Of a stretch of DNA of 64,000 nucleotides, positions 18,570 through 26,724 are shown in pieces. The translations under genes were made by a program, and so were the position numbers. Under the pieces are notes generated by a model. The model saw nothing but the letters and a program-made list of their open reading frames with translations, had not been told where the DNA came from and did not search any database. Position 1 is the stretch's first letter, and every line of letters begins with the position of its first letter. Source of the DNA: Candidatus Brachythrix odensensis (GTDB lineage Bacteria; Chloroflexota; Anaerolineae; J036; Brachytrichaceae); contig JADKDT010000004.1 in assembly GCA_016714465.1 (NCBI GenBank), positions 161,593-225,592 on the forward strand. Reading direction: 5' to 3'.

Positions 18570-18575
18570 TAGAAT
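18570..18575 (+). promoter_or_regulatory. -10 box placed for a leaderless guaB mRNA
   Basis: TAGAAT ends six bases before the guaB ATG, so transcription would start at or next to the start codon. No ribosome site is visible. The same spacing occurs at several other genes in the window. Confidence 0.45.
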
Positions 18576-18581
18576 CGCGGG

Positions 18582-20048
18582 ATGCCCACCATCTCCGAAG
18601 CCCTGACCTTTGACGATGTCCTGCTCACCCCTGGCTATACCGAGGTTCTGCCTGCCGAGGTGCAGGTGGGCGCGCGGCTGACCCGCGACCTCAACCTGAA
18701 CATCCCGCTTCTGAGCGCGGCGATGGACACCGTATCGGAGTCGCGCCTGGCGATCGCGCTGGCCCGCGAGGGCGGCATGGGCGTCATCCACCGCAATTTC
18801 ACCGTCGCCCAGCAGGCCGAGGAAGTCGACAAAGTCAAGCGCAGCGAAAGTGGCATGATCGTCGACCCGTTCACCCTGCCAGCCGATGCGCGCTTGCGCG
18901 ACGCCGAGGCCCTGATGGGCCGCTATCGGATCAGCGGCGTGCCCATCACCCGCGACGGCGTGCTGATCGGCATCCTCACCAACCGCGACATGCGCTTCGC
19001 CGAACCCGCGGATATGAATCGCCCAGTGAGCGAGTTCATGACCCAGACCAATCTCGTCACGGCGGCGGTGGGCACCTCGCTGGCCGAGGCCCAGAAGCTC
19101 CTGGCCAAACACCGGATCGAAAAGCTGCCCCTGGTCGACGCGGAAGGGCATCTCAAGGGCTTGATCACCATCAAGGACATCCAGAAGAAGCGCGACTATC
19201 CGAATGCCGCCACCGACGCGCGCGGGCGGCTGTTGTGCGGCGCGGCGGTCGGGGTTGGCCCGGATGCGATCGCCCGGGCGCGCGAGCTCGTCAACGCCGG
19301 GGTCGACGTGATCTTCATCGATACCGCCCACGGCCATTCGAAGGGCGTGATTGAGACCCTCCCTGCGATCAAGAAGCTCGGGGCGCGGGTCATTGCCGGC
19401 AACGTCGTCACCCGCGAGGGCGTGCGCGACCTGGTCGCGGCCGGCGCGGACGGGGTGAAAGTCGGCGTGGGCGCGGGCTCGATCTGCACCACCCGGATCG
19501 TGGCCGGGGCCGGGATGCCCCAAATCAGCGCGATCATGGAGTGCGCCGAAGAAGCCGCCCGCACCGGCACGCCCCTCGTTGCCGATGGCGGGATCAAATA
19601 CAGCGGAGACATCGTCAAGGCTCTGGCGGCCGGGGCCAGCACAGTCATGCTGGGCAGCCTGCTGGCCGGGCTGGAGGAGAGCCCTGGCGACGTGGTGCTC
19701 TACGAAGGCCGGCGCTTCAAGGATTACCGCGGGATGGGCTCATTGGGCGCGATGCAGGGCCTCGGACGGGACCGCTATGGCACGGGCCAGGCAGGCGGCA
19801 AGACCGTTCCCGAGGGCATCGAGGGCCGGGTGCCGTTCAAGGGCTCGCTGCGCGACTTTGTCTATCAGCTTGTGGGCGGCCTGCGCAGCGGGATGGGCTA
19901 CGTCGGCGCGCCGGACCTCGACGCGCTGCGGTCGACGGCGCGCTTTGTCCGGATCACCAACGCCGGGCTGATCGAGAGCCACCCGCATTCGATCATCATC
20001 ACCAAGGAAGCGCCCAACTATCAGGCCCGCGATTCGCGCCAAGCGTAA
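18582..20048 (+). CDS. guaB: IMP dehydrogenase
   Basis: A complete 488-residue IMPDH: FDDVLLTPGYTEVLP at the N-terminus, a CBS domain pair inserted at roughly residues 95-205 (RISGVPITRDGVLIGILTNR and HRIEKLPLVDAEGHLKGLIT), the catalytic loop GAGSICTTRIVAGAG with its Cys, VADGGIKYSGDIVKALAAGA, and the flap region DRYGTGQ. It oxidises IMP to XMP with NAD, the controlling step of GMP synthesis. The CBS pair is where ATP/GTP regulation acts in other bacteria. It follows purH on the same strand with a 189-base gap holding a hairpin and its own -10 box. Confidence 0.97.
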   Translation: MPTISEALTFDDVLLTPGYTEVLPAEVQVGARLTRDLNLNIPLLSAAMDTVSESRLAIALAREGGMGVIHRNFTVAQQAEEVDKVKRSESGMIVDPFTLPADARLRDAEALMGRYRISGVPITRDGVLIGILTNRDMRFAEPADMNRPVSEFMTQTNLVTAAVGTSLAEAQKLLAKHRIEKLPLVDAEGHLKGLITIKDIQKKRDYPNAATDARGRLLCGAAVGVGPDAIARARELVNAGVDVIFIDTAHGHSKGVIETLPAIKKLGARVIAGNVVTREGVRDLVAAGADGVKVGVGAGSICTTRIVAGAGMPQISAIMECAEEAARTGTPLVADGGIKYSGDIVKALAAGASTVMLGSLLAGLEESPGDVVLYEGRRFKDYRGMGSLGAMQGLGRDRYGTGQAGGKTVPEGIEGRVPFKGSLRDFVYQLVGGLRSGMGYVGAPDLDALRSTARFVRITNAGLIESHPHSIIITKEAPNYQARDSRQA

Positions 20049-20060
20049 CAAGGACATTTC

Positions 20061-20114
20061 TGGGATCGATAGTCCCCGTTCGGGCGTACGCCGGGACGGG
20101 GACTATCGATCCCA
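20061..20114. repeat. Palindrome with 19-bp arms and GGCGTACGCC core
   Basis: TGGGATCGATAGTCCCCGT at 20061-20079 is mirrored at 20096-20114 around a self-complementary GGCGTACGCC. It lies between convergent guaB and the Nudix gene, and the TAG stop of the Nudix gene (20103-20105) is inside the right arm. Confidence 0.8.
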
Positions 20115-20582
20115 AACAACGACGCGTCGCGCGATGCGAACGCGCGTGTTGTTGCGGCCGTAGACAAACAACCAGCGCGCTGGCGCACCGCGCAGCGCGC
20201 TTGGCAGCCAGTACTGCCCGTCGTCCCACATTCGAGAGAAGGGCAGCGCTTCGAGGGGCGTCCACACGGGCGCGATCTCCTCGCATTCAGTCGGTTCGCC
20301 CACCCATTCGGTGACGACAAACGCGCGGACCCGCATCTCCCAGCTCGCTTTGTTTGGAAAGCGAAAATCCAGTTCAGCCACATGCAGTAGTGCCTCAGGT
20401 TTGGCAATCAGGCCCGCCTCCTCGCGCAACTCGCGCACGGCCGCGGCGCGGACCGACTCGCCCGGCTCGATCTTCCCGCCGATCCCGGTGATCTTGCCCG
20501 CCCCTAGCCCGCGCTTCTTGTAGCCGAGCAAGACTTGTCCCGCGCGCAGGGCAAAGACGAGGGTGCTGGTGGGCGTGGGCAT
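20103..20582 (-). CDS. Nudix hydrolase, MTH1-like 8-oxo-dGTP diphosphatase
   Basis: A 159-residue protein with a full Nudix box (GGKIEPGES then RELREEAGL). Around it, LLGYKKRGLGAGKITGIGG and LPFSRMWDDGQYWLPSAL resemble human MTH1 (LLGMKKRGFGAG, IPFKDMWPDDSYWFP) more than E. coli MutT. It probably hydrolyses oxidised purine nucleotides and protects DNA from mutation; this is family-based. The start is set at ATG 20580-20582 (MPTPTSTLVFAL). The last codons and stop lie inside a palindrome. Confidence 0.85.
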   Translation of the reverse strand: MPTPTSTLVFALRAGQVLLGYKKRGLGAGKITGIGGKIEPGESVRAAAVRELREEAGLIAKPEALLHVAELDFRFPNKASWEMRVRAFVVTEWVGEPTECEEIAPVWTPLEALPFSRMWDDGQYWLPSALRGAPARWLFVYGRNNTRVRIARRVVVWDR

Positions 20583-20611
20583 GGGGCGAGGGTACCACGG
20601 CGTTCGACGGA

Positions 20612-20678
20612 AAACCTCGCGGGTAGGCGCCATGGAACCCTGAACGCATGGATTCGTGGGCGCCTACCGGCGAGGTTT
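20612..20678. repeat. CCTCGCGGGTAGGCGCC hairpin (family with 54168-54317)
   Basis: AAACCTCGCGGGTAGGCGCC (20612-20631) is mirrored at 20659-20678 with one mismatch; the loop starts with CATGGA. The same arm and a similar loop occur downstream of the M20 amidohydrolase gene. Confidence 0.75.
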
Positions 20679-20721
20679 ACTCGCATCCGTGTAATCCGCA
20701 GCCTCCGTGTCCTCCGTGATT

Positions 20722-20727
20722 GATAAT
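20722..20727 (+). promoter_or_regulatory. -10-like GATAAT next to a start codon
   Basis: GATAAT ends seven bases before the ATG of the lipoprotein gene at 20735, again a leaderless-type spacing. No -35 match is clear. Confidence 0.35.
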
Positions 20728-20734
20728 CGAGCGC

Positions 20735-21931
20735 ATGGCCCGTCTCTCTTTTGCCCTGCGCCTGGCCGCCCTGGGCGCGCTCGCGCTTGCCGCCTGCCGG
20801 CCCCCGCTGCGCGTGCCGCCCAACGAAGCAACACCCGTACCAACGCCCTACAACCCGACCGTGCGCTGGCGCATCGCAGCCGGCGAACCGGGATCAACCG
20901 GCGCGCAGGAAATCCTGAACGCCATCCAGCTTGCGCTGGACGAGGGAACCCTGTCCGGGAGCCTGTGCGCGGGCAAGGTCAAAATCGCGCTCGCGCCCGA
21001 GGCGATGCCGACCGAATCCAGCGCGCCAGGCGCGCTGGCGCGGGTGCGCGACACCGCAATGTCGCTGTCCGCCGACACCCAGACCTGGCTGTTCTTCACC
21101 ACCGCCGACAGCGCCGCGCTGCGGGTGATCCTGCCCGTGGCAGGCGTGGCCGGCGAGGATCCGATCCCAGTCGTGGGGCTGTCGGCCGCGGCGATCGGCC
21201 TGACCCAGCCGGGCAACGCCTCCGAGCCTGACGCGTATTACCCGATCGGGCGGCCAAACTTCGCCCGGCTCGCCGCCGACGACGGGGCCCGCGCCGCGCG
21301 CTTCGCCGAGTGGGCGGCCGGCAAGGGCATTCGAAGCGCCACGCTGGTCTTCGATCCGCAGCGCCCGGAAATTGGCGACGCGATCGCAACTCGCCTAAAA
21401 CCGTTGGCCATTGAGGTCCGGCGCGCCCTTGACGCACCCGAAACGACCGCCCGCGCCCTGTCCACCGCCCGGCCCGAGCTGGTCTACTACGCCGGCGAGA
21501 ATGGGCCGGTGGCCGGCGAGCTGCTCAAGGCGCTCCGCGCGGCGGGCTACACCGGGCGCTTCGCCGGCGGCGCCGCGCTACTCTCGGCCGGCTTTCTTAC
21601 GGCAGCCGGGTCCGCCGCTGACGGCGCGCTGTCCACCGATGCGTCGGCACCCGGTTCAACAGAAGGCTTTGGCGCCGCCTATCAGAAGCGCTTTCAGGTC
21701 GCCCCAAGCGCCCTTGCCGGACGGGCCTGGGATGCGGCCAAAGCCGCCCTCGCCGCCACAGCCAGGATTTGCGCCGAGCCAGGACGCGACGCCTTTCGCA
21801 AGGCGTTCATGAACACACGGGATTTTGCCGGCGCCTCCGGCGCGTGGTCGCTTCAGCCTAACGGCGATGCGCGACCTGCGCCCATCGTCGCCGTCGCGCG
21901 TTCAGGCGCGGCCTGGGTGGCGGCGCCGTAG
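20735..21931 (+). CDS. Solute-binding lipoprotein, periplasmic-binding-protein type 1 (Liv-like)
   Basis: A signal peptide MARLSFALRLAALGAL runs into a lipobox (LALAAC), so the mature protein is a 398-residue-precursor lipoprotein. The body has the alternating alpha/beta pattern of Leu/Ile/Val-binding proteins: IQLALDEG near the start, PVVGLSAAAIGLTQPG, SATLVFDPQRPEIGDAIATRL and PELVYYAGENGPVAGELLKAL. The last stretch is close in layout to YYGGITAANGPLLLVELRKA in the operon lipoprotein at 29643-31022, so the two are related. It is transcribed toward the Liv operon but on the other strand. It may feed the same transporter with another ligand or act as a sensor. Confidence 0.75.
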   Translation: MARLSFALRLAALGALALAACRPPLRVPPNEATPVPTPYNPTVRWRIAAGEPGSTGAQEILNAIQLALDEGTLSGSLCAGKVKIALAPEAMPTESSAPGALARVRDTAMSLSADTQTWLFFTTADSAALRVILPVAGVAGEDPIPVVGLSAAAIGLTQPGNASEPDAYYPIGRPNFARLAADDGARAARFAEWAAGKGIRSATLVFDPQRPEIGDAIATRLKPLAIEVRRALDAPETTARALSTARPELVYYAGENGPVAGELLKALRAAGYTGRFAGGAALLSAGFLTAAGSAADGALSTDASAPGSTEGFGAAYQKRFQVAPSALAGRAWDAAKAALAATARICAEPGRDAFRKAFMNTRDFAGASGAWSLQPNGDARPAPIVAVARSGAAWVAAP

Positions 21932-21946
21932 GGATGCCGCCGCAAT

Positions 21947-22020
21947 GCCCGTTCACGTAGACGTTTACGTTCCGGTTTACGTAATCGTGAACGTGATCGT
22001 CTACGCTAACCGGAACGGGC
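21947..22020. repeat. Inverted array of short ACGT-type units
   Basis: GCCCGTTC (21947-21954) is mirrored by GAACGGGC (22013-22020), and CGTAGACG by CGTCTACG within; between them run TTTACGT and CGTGAACGT-like words. It lies between convergent genes. The layout resembles the larger arrays at 10281-10390 and 36382-36567. Confidence 0.55.
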
Positions 22021-22033
22021 ACGGGAACGAGAG

Positions 22034-22669
22034 TTATTCGGGTATCAACTGCAGTCCGTGCGCCACGAAAAGTTGGAAGTCGGCGCGATTGCGTGTGGCC
22101 AGAGAGGCATTCAACGCAATCGCGGTCCCGGCGATCAACGCATCCACGCGAAGCCGGCGAGTGCGCCCCGCAAAACTGAACAAACGGGCGGCTTCAATGG
22201 CGCACCGCTCGTCGATCGCGACAATCTCCTGGAGAAATGCGCGCGCGACCGCAATCTGCGCGGCAGTAACCGGCCCGCATAAGAATTCGTACCACACAAC
22301 GGCCGGCGCGATCAGCGCTTCGCCCGCCCGTGCCCAGGCGATCAGGCGGCGGGACTCGTCAGAACCCGGAGCGAGGCCCATGATCAGGTAGTTTGTGTCC
22401 AGACAAATCACCTGGCCCTCCAACGTTTGCGGTCCGCCTGAACCTGGAGCCACGTAGGTTTTTGCGGTTTTCGGATCCAGCCCAAGCCCATGGGCATGGA
22501 GCGCCTCCAGGAGCGCAACCGGATCGGGCCGTTCCCGCGCGACGGCAGCCTCCGCCTCAGCGATAGAGCGGCGGACCACTTCGGCCTGCGACACTTGCCA
22601 ATGCTCCGCAAGCTTAGCGATTCTTTCGCGGGTGCGTTCGTCCAATGAATACGTTACGCGATGGTTCAT
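22034..22669 (-). CDS. Fused ribbon-helix-helix antitoxin and PIN-domain RNase (VapBC-like)
   Basis: Residues 1-50 (MNHRVTYSLDERTRERIAKL, then WQVSQAEVVRRSIAE) are a ribbon-helix-helix DNA-binding segment of the antitoxin type. From about residue 86 a PIN domain follows, with its acidic residues in CLDTNYLIMG, VWYEFLCG and RLRVDALIAGTAI; it ends ADFQLFVAHGLQLI. PIN toxins cleave tRNA or other RNA with Mg2+. The two halves are normally separate genes, but here the frame is continuous for 211 residues. A Shine-Dalgarno (GGAGGG) and GTG lie exactly at the PIN start (22409-22421), so a free toxin could also be made. Fusion may be real or due to a lost antitoxin stop. Confidence 0.8.
   Translation of the reverse strand: MNHRVTYSLDERTRERIAKLAEHWQVSQAEVVRRSIAEAEAAVARERPDPVALLEALHAHGLGLDPKTAKTYVAPGSGGPQTLEGQVICLDTNYLIMGLAPGSDESRRLIAWARAGEALIAPAVVWYEFLCGPVTAAQIAVARAFLQEIVAIDERCAIEAARLFSFAGRTRRLRVDALIAGTAIALNASLATRNRADFQLFVAHGLQLIPE
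22409..22421 (-). promoter_or_regulatory. Internal Shine-Dalgarno and GTG before the PIN domain
   Basis: On the minus strand GGAGGG (22421 to 22416) is followed by CCAG and GTG (22411 to 22409), in frame with ICLDTNYLIM. Separate VapC-type PIN toxins often begin with a similar sequence. Confidence 0.5.
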
Positions 22670-22677
22670 GATGGCCA

Positions 22678-22697
22678 TACCATCAAGCTTACCATCA
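22678..22697 (-). promoter_or_regulatory. Direct repeat TGATGGTA, possible RHH operator
   Basis: TGATGGTA occurs twice with a 12-base step (plus-strand TACCATCA at 22678-22685 and 22690-22697), directly upstream of the RHH-PIN start. RHH repressors often bind such short direct or inverted repeats at their own promoter. Confidence 0.4.
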
Positions 22698-22719
22698 CTC
22701 GGGCATAGTGGAATAGTCC

Positions 22720-22767
22720 GGAAGCGATATCCCGCCCCGGCGTACGCCGGGGCGGGATATCGCTTCC
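22720..22767. repeat. 48-bp perfect palindrome, core CCCCGGCGTACGCCGGGG
   Basis: Every base from 22720 to 22767 pairs about a GT|AC centre. The inner 20 bases are identical to those of the palindrome at 23545-23600, but the outer arms differ. It lies after the livF gene end and before the RHH-PIN gene, all on the minus strand. Confidence 0.85.
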
Positions 22768-22820
22768 GCCAACGGGCTGCCGTTGGCGCCCACAGAAAAA
22801 CTATACGCCGCCGAGAGAAG

Positions 22821-23531
22821 CTAGTGCGATTCGCCCAGGTAAGCGGCCTTGACGCTCGGATCGTGCAGCAGATCCTTGGCGGGCCCGCTCAGAGCCATCT
22901 CGCCCGTCTCAAGCACGTAGCCGCGGTCGGCGACGCTGAGCGCCAACCGGGCGTTCTGCTCCACCAGCAGGATCGTCACGCCTTCGCTGTGCAACTCGCG
23001 AATGATGTCGAAGATCTGATCGACCAGAATCGGAGCCAGGCCCATTGAGGGCTCGTCCAGCAGCATCACCCGCGGACGGGCCATCAGCGCCCGACCCATC
23101 GACAGCATCTGCTGCTCGCCGCCCGAAAGCGTCCCCCCGCGCTGGCCGATCCGTTCCTTGAGCCGCGGAAAGAGCTTGAAGACTTTCTCCATGTCCTCGG
23201 CGATGCCGGGCTTGTCGTTACGCTGATAGGCGCCCATCTCGAGATTTTCCTTCACGCTCATGCGCGCGAAAATCAAGCGGCCCTCGGGCGACTGGCTCAC
23301 CCCGCGCTTCACGATTTCATGCGGCGGGAGCTTGGTGAGCTCCTCACCTTCCAGCAGGATCGACCCCTCGCGCGGGCGAAGGATGCCCTGGATCGTGCGC
23401 AGGGGTGTGGTCTTGCCGGCCCCGCTTGAGCCGATCAGGGTGACGACCTCGCCCTTGTTGACGACGAGGCTGATGCCCTTGAGGGCGTGAATGTTGCCGT
23501 AGTAGGTGTGGACGTTCTTGAGTTCCAGCAT
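22821..23531 (-). CDS. livF: Branched-chain amino-acid ABC transporter ATP-binding protein LivF
   Basis: A 236-residue ATPase: Walker A GSSGAGKTT, Q-loop region, the LivF-typical VSQSPEGRLIFARMSVKENL, signature LSGGEQQML, Walker B VMLLDEPSMGLAP and the H-loop neighbourhood ILLVEQNARLALSVADRGYV with the EQN replacement common in LivF. It is the last gene of the Liv operon and forms the heterodimeric motor with LivG. Walker A reads TTP where TTT or TTL is usual; this lies outside the catalytic Lys and is probably harmless or a base error. Confidence 0.95.
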   Translation of the reverse strand: MLELKNVHTYYGNIHALKGISLVVNKGEVVTLIGSSGAGKTTPLRTIQGILRPREGSILLEGEELTKLPPHEIVKRGVSQSPEGRLIFARMSVKENLEMGAYQRNDKPGIAEDMEKVFKLFPRLKERIGQRGGTLSGGEQQMLSMGRALMARPRVMLLDEPSMGLAPILVDQIFDIIRELHSEGVTILLVEQNARLALSVADRGYVLETGEMALSGPAKDLLHDPSVKAAYLGESH

Positions 23532-23544
23532 GTCAGTTTTGTTT

Positions 23545-23600
23545 TCTTGAGCGACACTGCCTGCCCCGGCGTACGCCGGGGCAGGCAGTGTCGCTCAAGA
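23545..23600. repeat. 56-bp perfect palindrome inside the Liv operon
   Basis: Bases 23545-23572 and 23573-23600 are exact reverse complements with no spacer. It shares its inner 20 bases with 22720-22767. It lies between livG and livF, so it must be transcribed through for livF to be made; it may set mRNA stability or partial termination. Confidence 0.85.
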
Positions 23601-23613
23601 TAGTTTCTGGGAG

Positions 23614-24398
23614 CTAGGCTCCCTCGGCGGCGGCGCCCGTGCCCAGATACGCTTCGATTACTTGCGGGTTCTTCTGCACATCCAAGGGCAACCCCTCGGC
23701 GATCTTCTCGCCGTGATCAAGGACCGTCACCCGGTCGCTGATGCCCATCACGACCTTCATGTCGTGCTCGATCAGCAGCACTGTCACGCCCATCTCGTTT
23801 CGGACGTGCTTGACCAGATCGGTGAGCTCTTTCTTTTCCTGCGGGTTCATCCCGGCCGTCGGCTCGTCGAGCAAGAGCAGCTTGGATCGCTCGCCAGGGC
23901 GCGGGCGATCTCGAGGCGGCGCTGCGAGCCATAGGGCAAATTGCGGGCTGCCTGTTCGGCGATCTTGCGTCCGAGACCAACAAAGTCCAGAATCTTGAGC
24001 GCCTTCTCTTTGGCGTCGGCCTCCTCGGTCATCACCCGCTTCGGGCGGAAGAAAGCCTCCAGGATGCTCCCATGCAACCGGACATGCTCGCCAACCAGGA
24101 CGTTTTCAAGCGCGCTGAGCTGGCCAAACAGGCGGATGTTCTGGAAGGTGCGGCTGATCCCCCGCTTCTGAATCACATGCGGCTTGAGTCCGGTGATGGG
24201 CTCGCCATCAAAGTAGATGGTCCCATCGGTCGGCGTGTACAGCCCGGTGATGTTGTTGAAAAAAGTGGTCTTGCCCGCTCCATTGGGTCCGATCAGGCCG
24301 GCAATCATGCCCACCTCGATCTCAAAGTCCACCCGGTTCACCGCGGTCAATCCGCCGAACTTTTTGGTAACGTGATCAGCTTTGAGTAGTACGGTCAT
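23614..24398 (-). CDS. livG: Branched-chain amino-acid ABC transporter ATP-binding protein LivG, frameshifted at 23884
   Basis: Walker A LIGPNGAGKTTFFNNITG, then ISRTFQNIRLFGQLSALENV (LivG type), LPYGSQRRLEIARALASDP (signature), and in the next frame MLDEPTAGMNPQEKKEL (Walker B) and VLLIEHDMKVVMGISDRV (H-loop). Adding one C at CC 23884-23885 joins the frames to 261 residues, normal for LivG. The break falls in the middle of the conserved Walker B, so a real lesion would destroy the transporter. Start is ATG 24396-24398 (MTVLLKADHV). It pairs with LivF. Confidence 0.92.
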
Positions 24399-24460
24399 AG
24401 TTCCCCATTGAGAGAATTGCGATTGTTGGGCGGCGCGCCAGGCGCTCCTGCGCAAAACGA

Positions 24461-24511
24461 TTTATGGAAGAGGCATTCAGCGGCTTCGCCGCTGAATGCC
24501 TCTTCCATAAA
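24461..24511. repeat. Perfect palindrome, 24-bp arms, TTC loop
   Basis: Arms 24461-24484 and 24488-24511 around CGGC-TTC-GCCG, between the permease-fusion gene and livG in the same operon. The plus strand gives a C(UUCG)G-type loop. Confidence 0.85.
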
Positions 24512-24527
24512 GGGTTCTGCGAAGATC

Positions 24528-26711
24528 CTATGCATCATCACCACCGTCATCGAAGACGTTGCGATCGAGATAGTCCCGGGTTCGGGTGCCAGCGTGGGAC
24601 ATCGCCACACGCATGCGCCCAAACCCCAAACCGAGCTGATGCGGCATGCCCGCCCACCAGCGTAACGACAAGAGTTGATCCACATCCCACGGCTCGCGGT
24701 CTGCCCGGCCGGCCACCCCCGACGCCTGGCGCCGCCAGCCGAGCAGCGATAGATACAGGGCCAGGCCAAAGACCAGATAGTTCAGCTCGCGGATGCTGAA
24801 CCCGCGATAGGCCGAATCCTCGAGCGTCGCCGCCAGGGCCGGAATCGCGATCCGGTCGATTCCCAGGATCGCCAGCGCGCCCAGCACGGCCCCGGCGGCG
24901 CTGCCCGCCCCGCCAATGCAGGCCATCGCCAGCGCCATGACCGAGATGTGAAAGCCGGAGAGATCGGGATCGACGTAGCTCAGCATGCTGGCGTAGAGCG
25001 CTCCCGCAACACCGGCGATCGCCGAACCGATGAAGAAGGCTGCCGTGCGGTAGCGCGCAACATCCACCCCCGACGACGCGGCGGCGTGCTCATCCTCGCG
25101 GATCGCGGCCAGGGCCCGGCCTGCCCGCGAGTTCTGCAGGCGGATCGCCAACACCACCACGATCACGACCCCGATCCCGGCGATGGCGTATTGCGCCAGG
25201 GGAGAGGTGATCGGATTGCCAAACAGGCGCGGGGCCGGTATGGCGCTGATGCCGCCCACACCGCTGGTGTATTTGATGATGTCGTGGACGACCAACCCCA
25301 GGGCCAGGGTCGAGATGGCCAGATAGTCCGAGCGCATGCGGGCGGTCAGCAGACCGCGCACGACGCCCACGGCGCCGGTCACCAGCCCGGCGATGGCGAC
25401 CACGACGATCCCATCCGGCACAGTCGGAAAGAGCGCCGCCCGCCACGGCATGGCCGGGCCGGTCAGATAGGCGGCCACATACGCGCCCACCGCAAAGTTG
25501 CCGGCGAAGCCGATGTCAAGCACGCCGGCCATTCCGACCACAATCGTAAGCCCCAGCGTGAGCATGATCCAGATCAGAAAACCGGTGGCCACAGGCAGGC
25601 GATACGGCTCGGACGCCGCCAAGGCCGGATACAGGATCAACCCCGCCAGCATGGCCAGCAGAAGCACCTTGGGCTGGCGCCGCAGAATAGATCGGCGGTC
25701 CACGACGACCACCTCGTTCGGAGGCGCGGTCAGGTCGTTCGAGCGGTCCTCAGCCGTCAGCCCGTGCGGCCGCCACATCAGCAGCCCGACCAGGAGCAGG
25801 TAGACAAAGACCGGTGTCCACTGCGCGTCGAAGAAGTAGGTGGTCATCGCCGAGAAGATGCCCAGCATGAGCGCCGCAAGCAGGGCTCCGACCGGGTTGC
25901 CGATTCCGCCCAGGATGGCGGCCGTGAAGGCGGTCAGCCCGCTCTCAGCCCCGTGGGCGCCCACCGGCACCGTCTTGGCCAGGGTGAAGGTGAAGGCCCC
26001 GATCCCGGCCAGAATCCCTCCGATGACGAAGGCGGCCCGGATCGTGCCGTTGTAGTTGATGCCCACCATCTGGGCGGCGATCGGGTCCTGTGCGCAAGCC
26101 CGAATGGCCCGTCCGATCCGGGTCCGGCGCAACATCTCGCGCGTGCCAAAGGCAACCAGCACCGCCACCACGAGGAGCAGAACATCCCGGGCCTGGATTG
26201 AGCCCACCCCATGAATGCCGATCAGATCCAGCAGGTTTGCATCCGGCAGCAGGGCCGGGATACCCACGATTGGCACTTCGGGCACGCCCGGCACGCTGCG
26301 GTGATCACCGCTGCTGTAGGTTGGGAGCAGCTTCTGCCAGATCAACGCAACCTGATAGAGCATGAACGAGATCCCCAGCGTGGCGATGACCGGCGCCAGG
26401 CGCGAGCCGCCCCGAAATGGCCGAAAACCAATCATCTCGACCAAAGCGCTGAGCGCAGCGCCAAAGGCCATGGTCGCAATCCCGGCCAGGATACACAGCC
26501 CCACCACCCCGAGCGGGGTCACCCCCGGCATCGCGAGCGCCGCGCGCAGAATCGTCATGGTGACGACACTGCTCAGGGCGAACACGTCTCCATGGGCAAG
26601 ATTGAGCGTCCGCGCGGCGGAGTAGATCAACGTGAGCGCAATGGCGTTCAACGCGATCACGCTGCCGTTCGACAGCCCGATCAGGCTCAGGGTGGCCAGA
26701 ATATCGCTCAT
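24528..26711 (-). CDS. LivH-LivM fused permease of a branched-chain amino-acid-type ABC transporter
   Basis: A single 727-residue protein holds two permeases. Residues about 1-315 are LivH-like (NGSVIALNAIALTLIYSAA, LNLAHGDVFALSSV, ACAQDPIAAQMVGINYN, AAILGGIGNPVGALLAALML). Residues about 345-655 are LivM-like (LTLGLTIVVGMAGVLDIGFAG, SDYLAISTLALGLVVHDIIK, ALAAIREDEHAAASSGVDVA, CIGGAGSAAGAVLGALAI). The EAA-like loops of both are present, so both should dock to LivG/LivF. A hydrophilic tail of about 70 residues follows. Fused LivHM proteins exist but are uncommon; here the fusion sits beside separate livH and livM genes. It probably serves a different ligand with the same ATPases. Confidence 0.9.
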   Translation of the reverse strand: MSDILATLSLIGLSNGSVIALNAIALTLIYSAARTLNLAHGDVFALSSVVTMTILRAALAMPGVTPLGVVGLCILAGIATMAFGAALSALVEMIGFRPFRGGSRLAPVIATLGISFMLYQVALIWQKLLPTYSSGDHRSVPGVPEVPIVGIPALLPDANLLDLIGIHGVGSIQARDVLLLVVAVLVAFGTREMLRRTRIGRAIRACAQDPIAAQMVGINYNGTIRAAFVIGGILAGIGAFTFTLAKTVPVGAHGAESGLTAFTAAILGGIGNPVGALLAALMLGIFSAMTTYFFDAQWTPVFVYLLLVGLLMWRPHGLTAEDRSNDLTAPPNEVVVVDRRSILRRQPKVLLLAMLAGLILYPALAASEPYRLPVATGFLIWIMLTLGLTIVVGMAGVLDIGFAGNFAVGAYVAAYLTGPAMPWRAALFPTVPDGIVVVAIAGLVTGAVGVVRGLLTARMRSDYLAISTLALGLVVHDIIKYTSGVGGISAIPAPRLFGNPITSPLAQYAIAGIGVVIVVVLAIRLQNSRAGRALAAIREDEHAAASSGVDVARYRTAAFFIGSAIAGVAGALYASMLSYVDPDLSGFHISVMALAMACIGGAGSAAGAVLGALAILGIDRIAIPALAATLEDSAYRGFSIRELNYLVFGLALYLSLLGWRRQASGVAGRADREPWDVDQLLSLRWWAGMPHQLGLGFGRMRVAMSHAGTRTRDYLDRNVFDDGGDDA

Positions 26712-26724
26712 GCGCCTATGTGGG

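Noticed and set aside
16884..19523. Very long open frame on the minus strand (879 codons)
   Set aside because: It is antisense to purH and guaB, rich in Gly/Asp/His/Arg/Gln, and has no motifs. High GC keeps the reverse strand open; the plus-strand genes are certain.
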